This document shows positions 47,317 to 59,492 of a stretch of 64,000 bases of DNA, in pieces. The number at the start of each line of letters is the position of its first letter. The first letter of the stretch is position 1. The translations under genes and the position numbers were made by a program. The notes beneath the pieces were generated by a model. It had not been told where the DNA came from, made no database searches, and saw only the letters and a list, made by a program, of their open reading frames with translations. The DNA is from Pocillopora verrucosa (lineage: Eukaryota > Cnidaria > Anthozoa > Scleractinia > Pocilloporidae): positions 8,061,849-8,125,848 of the forward strand of contig NC_089318.1 in NCBI RefSeq assembly GCF_036669915.1. Reading direction: 5' to 3'.

Positions 47317-49787
47317 AGTTCTCACATATTGCGATAGATTTCTCGTTGCCATGGCATACAGTGGATACATAAAGGATCATCCAGCATACTGCCTAAATCA
47401 TAAATGTCGAAAGTTTCATGTCTTAAAATACATAATTATAGAAAGGAAATTTCAAGCTCTTTCGTGACAGGAAAAAATCATTTTAAACCAACGACCGAAA
47501 AAAAAAACCCTATCCGTCAGATTAAATATCAATGCTGACATGTAAGTAAACATACCAGACCTTGAGGTGGCTTATTTATCTTCGCATGAGGGATTTACGA
47601 AGCTGCGGCATTTCTGATTCAAGTATCGAGTGCGTCACATGTCTGTAGGAACTATTCAATTATTTATGGCCTCGCTTACTGCATCCAAACTCAGCAGACG
47701 ATTCTGGAACTCAAAGAGACAGAGAGCTAGGGCCTCAGATTTCTCCTCCAACTTAAAGACAACTGGTTCAATAACAATTTATTCATAAAATTCCTGCAAG
47801 ATACACTGAGGTTTTCTGTTCTCAAAGATGCATGGAGTACATAGATTTAATAAATCTTGAATGTCTTCCTCGGATATTTCTTTAAGAAGAGTACTTATGG
47901 TATTCGCTTTAATTCTTTATAGCACGCGAAACGATTTAAGTATGCTTTTCTCTAGATACAACGAGAAGTCAAGTATTTTTCTTGGAAAAGAACTTTATTG
48001 GAGTTAAATTTATTGCTAGTTCTCTTCAGGTGAGGAAAGCTAATGAAGAAATATGTAGCATATTATAATCGAAAGACATGAAAATTGGAAAAAAATATAC
48101 ATAAAGAATACATATTATTGATGTGATTTCTTTAGCTTAGTATATCTCCCTCCGGGGATGAATATATGCAACTTGTTATTACAAAGTATACGTAGATATC
48201 AACGCAGAAAAATTAGTGTTCATTGAGAGCAGAGAAAGTTATCGCTTATAGCGAAGTATCTTGATGTAACACTAAATTTTCTTTACGTGTGAGAGAAAGC
48301 CAATGAATGAAAACAACTGAGGGATGGATGCCCATTTCAACTTGTTTGGGAGTCGACTACATACGAACAAACCCATCTTGATTTTGTGAATCAGCATCGT
48401 TTTCATATTAGGAAGGAACAGATTTTATTATTCAAAAACTGATTGTATCGGAATGAGATCCAGAGCGCCACTAAATTTCACCGGACACGTACGCTTTTGA
48501 CTGCAAAAATATTTAGTACAGAATTGGCGGGAGTTGTTTAAAGTAAAAAAAAAAGTTCACCGTTATTATTTTTTAAGAATAAAACAAATAAAAAACAAGC
48601 ACAATAACTAAGAAGAACAGCAATTTTGATCACGAAACTGGGAATTAGACGAGGTTAGATCTTTTAAACCCGTGAATATGTAACCTTCATTTTCTTATCA
48701 AAATTGTTGTAAAGCAAACTATTATTCTTAATATTTTCAGGCATGTAGAATTAACAAATGACATCGTTTGGAGAACAGAGAGATTCAGAGGATGACAATT
48801 TAACAGGTACAAACCAATTTTCATTCTGCAACTGATTAGAGCTGTAGAGCTAATGTTATTTACCATGAAAGATCGTAATCTTAATTTTCTTGCGGTTGAC
48901 AACAATTAAGTTTAATTTCAGTCGAATTTTCTCGGGTTATTGTTGTCAGACGTAAAAATATTTCCCTTGCGTACAATTATAAATTTCATTGGTTTCTCTC
49001 ATTTGCCTCGTGGTTAAATAGTTTGCACGCGATGCAATTTCCTAAAGCCTTAAACTCCTAGAAGTGATATAACGTGTAACTTATCCCTGTAATATCAATA
49101 CATTATCCAGCAAACAGGTAATAAGAATACTCAAAGTTTTATTAGGTAGAATTCGTTATCTTTGAACTAACACCAAATCTCCGAACCTAATTTGAAAGGA
49201 AACATGTAACAGCTGGATGGGAGAATTAACAATTAGATCACGGGAGTTAAAGGTTTAACTGTGCGTGACATTATGCGGCAGAAGCGCGTGATGAGCATGT
49301 GACAAAGCTAGATAACGTGCTCTACATAATTATAGCTCTCGTCAATATCAAAACCAGCTATTATCTCCCGAAAACAAACGCAGTTTGAAACAAAGCTCGA
49401 GGTTGAACGTCCACGTTTCTTTTGATATCGTAACACTCGCGATATATAGTAATAATAACGCTTATATGGTTGTCGGTGAGATACCAGAATTTTTTCAGTT
49501 TCCAAAACGTGACATCTCCGCCGCACGCTGTAAGCGTACCATTTATATCTTCATATATAAAGGCATAAATGTCGTCATGATAACCGGATTAATAAACATG
49601 ACAGTTTTATTTTCCATATAGGCTGGTTTTTTTTTAATTGTTTTTTTTTTCATCTAAAGCTGAATTCAATTCTTTTTAAAGGAAATAGTTTTTGTAATGA
49701 GAAATTGTTGTATTACAATTTCCGAAATTGAAGTGGTTTTCCGGCGGGCTGACTTTCGGTGCAGTGGATCTCTGTATTCGATGCTCC
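47317..49787. other. 5' flank of TPR-CHAT gene B, no gene seen
   Basis: Counterpart of 1-2503. Short frames here do not stay open in copy A, or have shifted. The 17-bp unit duplicated in copy A is present once. No gene is supported. Confidence 0.6.
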
Positions 49788-49795
49788 TATATAAA
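49788..49795 (+). promoter_or_regulatory. Possible TATA box of TPR-CHAT gene B
   Basis: TATATAAA in the same context as at 2504-2511, about 1.4 kb upstream of the first coding ATG at 51178. Confidence 0.35.
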
Positions 49796-51177
49796 AATTG
49801 TATTGGATTCAAATTTTCAATCAATATGTTTTGAACAAAAAGGATGATACATGTCCACCACGTATCTACAAGGTGGTTCGTAGTATCATTTCTAACTGGT
49901 TATCTGTCAGAGTTCGGTTTTAGTAGATATACCTTTTTGCGCAATGACGGACTAAATGGGCACAGTGTTTGAGTGTTTACATCGTGCGCTGGAAGATAAA
50001 ACTGTGAGCTCAGTAAATGCTGATATTGAAGCAGAATCCTGTTCTGTAGGGCAAGACCACCTCAGCAGCTCCACGAAAATTTCCTAAATTTTCCAATCAC
50101 TACTATATTGCAGAAGATTCTCTTTTGATCAGCGATTCGTTCACAAATAAATTTAAAGTTCTCTTTTGCTTTGCGATATCGAAATGTTTTTTTTTAGTTT
50201 CATTTCGCTTTGAGTCTACTTCCTCCCCCAAGTGCTCATTTGGCTTGGCAGTGAATTCATTCGATGGCCTACAAGATAAAGCTATGCAGAAATCTGCGTG
50301 TTGCGCTTGGCTTTCAATTCGATGTAGATAAAGTTTCTTTAAACAAGAGTTTTGATAAAAAGGTAGTTCCCAGTGCCATTTGCCCCAGTCCCTCAGAATA
50401 ATCTCGTATTCAGTGCCTTTTTTGAATTCGAAATGAAAATCGGGTCCTTCCCCGAAATAACTCGGTAAAGGGCCAGCTACTTCCAGTTATTCAAAATTTC
50501 CTGGCTCTTTCAAAAAAAAAAAAAAAAAAATTAATGGAATATTTTATTTGCTAGAACTTATGAATTTGTTAAAGAACCTTTGTCCAGCAATTTTCGATAG
50601 CTTTGAGGGAAATTTTACACATGCACTTTGTAGAAGAACAGAGATCTTACACTCGCTGCCACGGGTCGATAAACGTGTTTCGTTACGCAATAGGCTCGCG
50701 GGGTGTTGGTAGAATTCGTGACGGTTACGTAGACCTTCGAAGGTGTTTCGGGCTTGAATAAGTTTTGTGAATTCTCCCAACCCCACAGGCGATAAACTGA
50801 AGAAATGAGAGAAAGAGTCTTTTATTGCATAACATTTTATCTGTGTTTATCCATGCCTACCGGGTACAATTAGGTTGTTTATTGCAACTCACGCATTTTG
50901 ATAAGGGACAGCCTTGAACGACGTTTCATTAGAAAAGACTAAAAAACAAACAAGCAAACAAACAAACGAATGAAAAATACAAACATGACACAACCCGCTG
51001 AACTTGACTGGAGCTGTCACGCAACCACTATAGCGTGACGGAGGAAACTTTGAGATTCTCATTCATCCTCTATGATTAAGTATACAACGTTTTCTTTAGG
51101 TTACTTTCGTTTGAGTCTCCTCTTTTTTATTTTTAACGATGTAGCACAGTGCAATCGATTCAATTTTATTTCTAGCT

Positions 51178-54100
51178 ATGGCAGAAAGCATCCTCCCAAC
51201 AACGGGAGAAGAACTGGAGGTGAAAAATGAGTTTCCAGCTACAGGTAAGAAAAGGCAACAAGGAAAGACTTCTTTATGGTAATTATGTACTGTTTGTTGA
51301 TTAAGTACACCCTAATTCTGGTGTACAATTTTTTGATCACTTCGACTTGAAGGTTTTAGGAATCCACTAAATACGCCAGTATTAGAACGCTAGTTGTAAT
51401 CGCACATAGTTGTGATCACTAACAAAGTTGAAATATTTTCACGGTAATTTCAGCGACAGAGGAAAGTCAAGTTACGTCAAGTGACGCTGAACTGGATGAA
51501 GACGATGACCTTTTAAGGGGTGAGAAAAGATTTTTTGAAAGAAGTCCCCGCGGTGAAGTTTTTTTACACATTTACATCAAAATTTACGCATTTACATCAA
51601 AACGTTCTGTGAATAAGGTTTTGAAACAGCAAAAGATTGTTTCTTCAAATTTCAGACTTTGTTACCGGTGAAATAAAAAACAAAGGAAAAAACAAAATTT
51701 GAGAATTCTACATAGAAGAGGAGGCATTTTGTCTCGGCCATATCGCCTGTTTTGGTCTTCTAAATATTTCGCGCCTCTTTAGACAGTTATGTCAACACCA
51801 GGCCTACGCTGTAAACCACCAGCTAACAAAATGTGGAACCGCTGACTTTCGCAACAGGCAAAATGGCACTTTGCGGGAAAGTGATACTTTCCCAATCGAA
51901 TTTCTCCAGTTAGCCTCTTCGAGTATGTTCTCAATAGACAATTACATGTATGAGAAAAACCAAGTGATAAAGAAAAAAAGACAAAGAAAAACTTTTTTTC
52001 TAGCGCACTTTTCTCAACGCTGGTAAAACCACGAATTCTTGTCACTCTCAGACTCTCAGTACGATGTTGTTTTTTTTTTCGTTACCAGAACATTCCCAAG
52101 TTTTAACCTTTTTCGGTCCTGGCTTTGCCTTGCTTTTGCAGTAACTTATGGGGCTTGATATTCTAACATGAAATTTTGGAAAACGTAACCCAGATGTAAA
52201 AGGGTCATTGGAAAGTCTCACGACCTAAATGTAAACCGATCAGACTTAATGTGGTTATAGCCAAGCTACAGCTAAAACTCCAAATATCTTGTGTACTTTA
52301 AAGAAAACAAAATGCACAGATAAACTCTCCTGAAGGGCGATTGTAAACAAATTTGAGTTAAGATAGGATCTTCCGGTGAAACTTGTGATATTTTGGAAAA
52401 CGTAAGCCAGGTGTAAAAGGAGTTTGGAAAGCCTCTCGACCTAAATGTAAATCGATAAAGTTGTGGTAATAGCCAAGCTACAGCCCAGACTCCCAGCAGC
52501 TTTCACACAAACAAAATATACAGATATTAAACTTTTCTGGTTGTTTTTTCTCATAGCTCTAAGCTCCTTTAACCTAAAAGTTCATTTGGATATATAAAGT
52601 TGGCATCATCCGTCATCTCAAGGGTCGTATCACTCATTACTAAATTATTAACACTAAAACGTTGTGTTTTCAGAAATAGCGAAAGTATTTCTGGAGAAAG
52701 GTAACAAAGAATACAAACAAGGAGAAGCTAATGACGCAATAAACTCCTACACGAAAGGACTTCAAGTGAACTGCAAAGATAAACGGCTGAACGCCAAGCT
52801 TTACAGCAACAGGGCAACAGCTCATTTCCGTTTAGGTAACAATTTCATATGTAAACATATAAATCTGTCGTGCAGCATTACAAGATAACGGAATACACAA
52901 TCTGCATCAAGAAAAGGAAAAATTGAGCAAATGTAGAAAAGTAGCGTAAAAACATAAATCGCCATGTGGCGGATGAAAATTAAGCAAAGGGATGATCCTC
53001 GTTTCATTTTAAGTAATTGTAATTTTTTAAGGCTTCTTTGTTGCAATTCCATATGATGACCACTTTTTTAAGCCTTGTTTCCTGAATCTCATAGCAAACT
53101 ACGTGGAATGTCTCGATGATGCAACAGTTGCCGTTCAATTGGAACCCACTTTAATCAAGGCTATTAAGAAAGGTGGGTTTTCAGACATAATCCATCAATA
53201 TTCTATTCTCTGATTTCGTCAAAAGAAGATTGTGTGGTGTGTGGCAGGTAACTGCAATTGTATCTGGTGTGTCGATGTCTGTGATGTGGGTAAAAAGGAT
53301 AGGAAAATGTCAATAAGCTCTCCAATACCGCCGCCTGTTTAGTTCACGTTGTAGAGCGTCGGAGGTCGAGGGTTCAAGCCCTAGACCGGACCATCTCCCT
53401 GAGTCTTAAAATATCCGAGGACAATGTGCTGCCGCCTAGGCTGTGACATCTGCAAATGGTTTGATATTCTAGTCCCGGATAAGAACGGAAAACCGTAAGC
53501 CTTGTTTCTTGCATCTTCTCTGTAACTCAAGAAGGCACCTGAAAAATTCTCTTTCAAAAGTTGTAAACCACTCAATGCAGTTTACCCGAAAACTACCCCG
53601 AAAAGTGCTGAAAAGCGCATAATAGCACATTAAAATGAAGAATGCGCGAGATACATTTATCGTTATCATCATCAATTGAAGCTTAATTGGTAGCTGCTTT
53701 CCATTAGCTCCTTATTGTTTATTTTCAGTTCTTTCACGAGTTCAAATTTCCTTCATTATCACAATTTTTGTTCCCGGCTAAATGGGAAATTAAGTCCATT
53801 TTATCAGTACGTTTATAGTGTAACAGTGATGAGTTACTTCGTACCACCAATTATTCTCTCCTTTTCAGGAGCCAGAGCTTGTGTCGAACTTTGCTTGTAT
53901 AAAGAAGCAAGGAGCTGGTTGCATATGGGATTTTCCGTATCCTTTAACGAATGTTTCAAGCGTGATACGAGATGCAATGCAAGTAATATTTCAAGGGAAA
54001 TCAATACTTTCCGGAGAGATTCTCCAACACATAATGGAAACAATGTTCTCTTATACTGCACTGAGCAGTTTAAAGAAGCTAAAATATTCTTAAAGAGTTC

Positions 54101-57100
54101 TTTCGACTATTCCACGAAACTTTACTCAAAAGAAGATGCCATATCAATTAATTCCCAGAGTTTGGGCTGAACACCCCTCATTTTTGCCCTCAGACGAGCA
54201 TCACCATGACGACCGAACCTAAACCAATAAATGCGCTTCAGAGCAAGTTAAAACTCTCCGCTAACTTAAAATCAAATCTCTGAAAAAGACCCACGTTGGA
54301 ATTATCATTCCAGTTTTAAGGTTCTGTCTAATACTCTCACTGTTTTTGCAAAATACATATTTCCACTGCATTTTCGCAAATCTGCTCATGATTAATCGAC
54401 CCTTGACACCTTTTAAGATTGAAAATGACAACAAACGTCTGCTTCAATTACTAAGGAAAACTAATGCTGAACTAAAAGTTATAACAAACAGTTCTTCCAG
54501 TCTCGGCAACGCTTATCAAGGTCTAGGACAGTTCAAAACAGCCATCCAGCACCATCAACGTCATCTAGAAATTGCTAAAGAACTGGGAGACAAGGCCAGA
54601 GAGGGGAGAAGTTACTGCAATCTCGGCAACGCTTATCAAAGCCTAGGACTGTTCAAAACAGCCATCCAGTACCATCAACGTGATCTAGAAATTGCTAAAG
54701 AACTGGGAGACAAGGCCGGAGAGGGAAGAAGTTACTGTAATCTTGGCAACGCTTATCAAGGTCTAGGACAGTTCAAAACAGCCATCCAGTACCATCAACG
54801 TCATCTAGAAATTGCTAAAGAAGTGGGAGACAAGGCCGGAGAGGGAAGAAGTTATGGTAATCTCGGCAACGCTTATCAAGGTCTAGGACAATTCAAAACA
54901 GCCATCCAGTACCATCAACGTGATCTAGAAATTGCTAAAGACGTGGGAGACAAGGCCGGAGAGGGAATCAGTTATGGCAATCTCGGCAACGCTTATCAAG
55001 GTCTAGGACAGTTCAAAACAGCCATCCAGTACCATCAACGTGATATAGAAATTGCTAAAGAAGTGGGAGACAAGGCCGGAGAGGGAATCAGTTATGGCAA
55101 TCTCGGCAACGCTCATAAAGGTCTAGGACAGTTCAAAACAGCCATCCATTACCATCAACATCATCTAGAAATTGCTAAAGAAGTGGGAGACAAGACCGGA
55201 GAGGGAAGAAGTTATGGCAATCTCGGCAACGCTTATGAAGGTCTAGGACAGTTCAAAACAGCCATCCAGTACCATCAACGTGATCTAGAAATTGCTCAAG
55301 AAGTGGGAGGCAAGGCCGGAGAGGGAAGAAGTTATGGCAATCTCGGCAAAGCTTATCATGGTCTAGGACAGTTCAAAACAGCCATCCAGTACCATCAACG
55401 TCATCTAGAAATTGCTAAAGAAGTGGAAGACAAGGCCGGAGAGGGAATCAGTTATGGCAATCTCGGCAACGCTTATCAAGGTCTAGGACAGTTCAAAACA
55501 GCCATCCAGTACCATCAACGTGATCTAGAAATTGCTAAAGACGTGGGAGACAAGGCCGGAGAGGGAATCAGTTATGGCAATCTCGGCAACGCTTATCAAG
55601 GTCTAGGACAGTTCAAAACAGCCATCCAGTACCATCAACGTGATCTAGAAATTGCTAAAGAAGTGGGAGACAAGTCCGGAGAGGGAATCAGTTATGGCAA
55701 TCTCGGCAACGCTTATCAAGGTCTAGGACAGTTCAAAACAGCCATCCATTACCATCAACGTCATCTAGAAATTGCTAAAGAAGTGGGAGACAAGGCCGGA
55801 GAGGGAATCAGTCATGGCAATCTCGGCAACGCTCATAAAGGTCTAGGACAGTTCAAAACAGCCATCCATTACCATCAACGTCATCTAGAAATTGCTAAAG
55901 AAGTGGGAGACAAGACCGGAGAGGGAAGAAGTTATGGCAATCTCGGCAACGCTTATCAAGGTCTAGGACAGTTCAAAACAGCCATCCAGTACCACCAACG
56001 TCATCTAGAAATTGCTCAAGAAGTGGGAGGCAAGGCCGGAGAGGGAAGAAGTTATGGCAATCTCGGCAACGCTTATGCCAGTCTAGGACAGTTCAAAACA
56101 GCCATCCAGTACCATCAACGTCATCTAGAAATTGCTAAAGAAGTGGGAGACAAGGCCGGAGAGGGAAGAAGTTATTGCAATCTCGGTAACGCTTATCAAG
56201 GTCTAGGACAGTTCAAAACAGCCATCCAGTACCATCAACGTCATCTAGAAATTGCTAAAGAGGTGGGAGACAAGGCTGGAGAGGGAGGAAGTTACGGCAA
56301 TCTCGGCAAAGCTTTTCATGGTCTAGGACAGTTCAAAACAGCCATCCAGTACCATCAACGTGATCTAGTAATTGCTAAAAAAGTGGGAGACAAGGCTGGA
56401 GAGGGAAGAAGTTATTGCAATCTCGGCAACGCTCATAAAGGTCTAGGACAGTTCAAAACAGCCATCCAGTACCATCAACGTCATCTAGAAATTGCTAAAG
56501 ACGTGGGAGACAAGGCCGGAGAGGGAAGAAGTTATGGCAATCTTGGCAACGCTTATCAAGGTCTAGGACAGGTCAAAACAGCCATCCAGTACCATCAGTG
56601 GCATCTAGAAATTGCTCAAGAAGTAGGAGACAAGGCCGGAGAGGGAAGAAGTTATGGCAATCTCGGCAACGCTTATGCCAGTCTAGGACAGGTCAAAACA
56701 GCCATCCAGTACCATCAACGTCATCTAGAAATTGCTAAAGAAGTGGGAGACAAGGCCGGAGAGGGAGGAAGTTATGGCAATCTCGGCAACGCTCATGAAG
56801 GTCTAGGACAGATCAAAACAGCCATCCAGTACCATCAACGTTATCTAGAAATTGCTAAAGACGTGGGAGACAAGGCTGGAGAGGGAAGAAGTTATTGCAA
56901 TCTCGGCAACGCTTATCAAGGTCTAGGACAGTTCAAAACAGCCATCCAGTACCATCAACGTCATCTAGAAATTGCTAAAGAGGTGGGAGACAAGGCCGGA
57001 GAGGGAAGAAGTTATGGCAATCTCGGCAACGCTTATGCCAGTCTAGGACAGTTCAAAACAGCCATCCAGTACCATCAACGTCATCTAGAAATTGCAAAAG

Positions 57101-59433
57101 AAGTGGGAGACAAGGCTGGAGAGGGAAGAAGTTACTGCAATCTCGGCAACGCTTATCAAGGTCTAGGACAGTTCAAAACAGCCATCCAGTACTATCAACG
57201 TGATATAGAAATTGCTAAAGAAGTGGGAGACAAGGCCGGAGAGGGAAGAAGTTATGGCAATCTCGGCAGCGCTTATGCCAGTCTCGGACAGTTCAAAACA
57301 GCCATCCAGTACCATCAACGTCATCTAGAAATTGCTAAAGAAGTGGGAGGCAAGGCCGGAGAGGGGATCAGTTATGGCAATCTCGGCAACGCTTATAGAG
57401 GTCTAGGACAGTTCAAAACAGCCATCCAGTACCATCAACGTCATCTAGAAATTGCTAAAGAAGTGGGAGACAAGGCTGGAGAGGGAGGAAGTTATGGCAA
57501 TCTCGGCAACGCTTATGACAGTCTAGGACAGTTCAAAACAGCCATCCAGTACCATCAGTGGCATCTAGAAATTGCTCAAGAAGTGGGAGACAAGGCCGGA
57601 GAGGGAAGAAGTTATGGCAATCTCGGCAACGCTTATCAAGGTCTACGACAGTTCAAAACAGCCATCCAGTATCATCAACGTGATCTAGAAATTGCTAAAG
57701 AAGTGGGAGACAAGGCCGGAGAGGGAATCAGTTATGGCAATCTCGGCAGCGCTTATCAAGGTCTAGGACAGTTCAAAACAGCCATCCAGTACCATCAACG
57801 TCATCTAGAAATTGCTAAAGAAGTGGGAGACAAGGCCGGAGAGGGAAAAAGCTATTGCTCTCTCGGCAGTATTCATGGGGCTCAAAGAGAGTTGAAAACA
57901 GCTTTTGAGTGTTTTCAAAGTCACCTAGAAATATCCAAAGAAATGGGAGATAAGACTGGAGAGGCGTGCTCACTCTGTTCCCTTGGAATCAGTTTTGAGT
58001 GCCAAGGAAATCTTATGATGGCCTTTGACTGTTTTTACTCGAGTGTAGAATTGTATGATGATATCAGGGCCAGTCTTCAACTCAACGATCAGTGGAAGAT
58101 TTCTTATCGTAATCTACACCAAGGAGCATACAAAGGTTTGTGGCGTATAAATCTCAAGCGAGGTCAAGTTGTGAAGGCTCTTCTTGCCACAGAGAAAGGG
58201 CGTGCTCAAGCTCTGAGAGATCTCATGGTCACAAAATATCAGCCTGAAGATTCTTTAACGCCTAGAGTATCCCGCATTTCTCTGAGGTGGGTTCCATTGA
58301 GCACAGTTTTCATAGCTATTAATGGACCATGCGTTTACTTCTGGGTTTGCCTCAGTGAAAATAACATCCAGAAGAGAGAAGTACACGTGAACAAATACAA
58401 GTATGAGAATGAATTGAAAGTTTTCATGCAGGTACTGAACAAAACTGCTCTTAAGGAGATCAGTAAAAGAGATACTGTAACCATCGAATATCCTCCGCTT
58501 GACTCGCCGACAGAGGAGGGAGTGGCCAATGATGTGATCCGAGTTGATGTGAGGCACTCCCAATCCAGCGCTTTAAAGAAGCTGCATGACATCATCGTTA
58601 CTCCTATTGCTGACCTGATCGAAGGCAACGACGAGATCACGTTCGTTCCTGAGGGGCCATTTTGCCTTGTACCTTATGCAGCGTTGCAGGACTCCAACTC
58701 ATCATATCTAAGTGACTCTTTCAGAATTCGTGTGCTTCCCTCTCTGACGACCTTGCAACTAATTCATGATTGTCCAGCTGACTTTCACATGAAGACTGGT
58801 GCATTGCTTGTCGGCGACCCATGTTTCAAACATATCATCTATGACGAAAGACTTTTGGTGCAACTTCCGGGAGCAAGGAAAGAAGTGGAGATGATCGGAC
58901 GTATCCTTAATGTCTCCCATCTCACTGGAGAAATGGCAACAAAAGATGAATTGTTAAAACGAATATCATCAGTGGCCTTAGTTCACATAGCAGCCCACGG
59001 TAAAATGGAAACTGGAGAAGTTATCCTGGCACCAAACACCACAAGAGATAACCCTCAGCCGCAAGAGAAAGACTATCTACTGACAATGAAAGATGTCATG
59101 GAAACTGGGTTGCGAGCACGTCTGGTTGTACTTAGCTGCTGTCACACTGCTCGTGGGGAGGTCATGGCCGAGGGTGTGGTCGGCATGGCGCGTGCACTTT
59201 TGAGTGCCGGTGCCAGATCTGTTGTGGTAACCTTGTGGGCGATTGGCGACGAGGGAACCCTGGAGTTCATGAGTTTCTTCTACCATGCACTTGCCAAAGG
59301 CAAGAAGGCAAGTGAAGCTCTCAATCAGGCCATGAAGTGTATGAGAGAAATCGAAAAGTTCAAGGAGGTGATTTACTGGGCACCATTTGTACTCATTGGT
59401 GACGACGTCAGCCTGGATTTCAAGGAGATTTAG
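51178..59433 (+). CDS. TPR-CHAT protein, copy B (TTC28-like predicted caspase-fold protease)
   Basis: The six exons match gene A in length and phase up to the last: 51178-51244, 51454-51519, 52674-52835, 53095-53172, 53869-53936 and 54418-59433, predicting about 1818 residues. The N-terminal clamp-like TPRs (EKGNKEY, YSNRA, IKAIKKGARA) occupy residues 45-160, followed by 30 TPR units (176-1375) and a C-terminal CHAT domain with His in HIAAHG (residue 1674) and Cys in LSCCHTARG (residue 1722, second Cys). The TPR units are more uniform than in gene A, mostly [18 protein letters not shown] followed by H or D. Before CHAT a linker holds [17 protein letters not shown], of which gene A lacks 11 residues. 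Exon 6 uses a ttttaag acceptor instead of ttttcag. No stop or frameshift was seen, so it looks functional. Expression, substrate and partner are unknown. Confidence 0.86.
53331..53501 (+). mobile_element. tRNA-derived SINE in intron 4 of gene B
   Basis: Counterpart of 7050-7220, with the B box ggttcaagccc at 53371-53381. Shared position shows that the insertion is older than the segmental duplication. Confidence 0.65.
54502..58101 (+). repeat. Coding tandem array of 30 x 120 bp (TPR units), copy B
   Basis: Thirty in-frame 120-base units, of which the last two are divergent. A higher-order pattern is visible: units 4, 5, 6 and 7 (RD...KDV, RD/RDI...KEV, AHKGL...TGEGR, and AQEVGG) are echoed by units 9, 10, 12 and 13 in the same order. 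Units with YASLGQ recur at 14, 19, 22 and 24. This implies that blocks of several units have been duplicated together. The unit order does not match copy A. Confidence 0.95.
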
Positions 59434-59486
59434 AGGCTGCAGCAAGTAATAATTCTGTTGATACATTCTATTCAATACAAAGTTAC

Positions 59487-59492
59487 ATTAAA
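59487..59492 (+). promoter_or_regulatory. Probable polyadenylation signal, gene B
   Basis: ATTAAA 54 bases after the TAG stop, equivalent to 13505-13510 in copy A. Confidence 0.4.

Noticed and set aside
53937-54170. Read-through of exon 5 in copy B as extra protein
   Set aside because: The matching frame in copy A is shifted by a 5-base insertion, and splicing at gtatcc restores a canonical TPR. The extension is best seen as intron.
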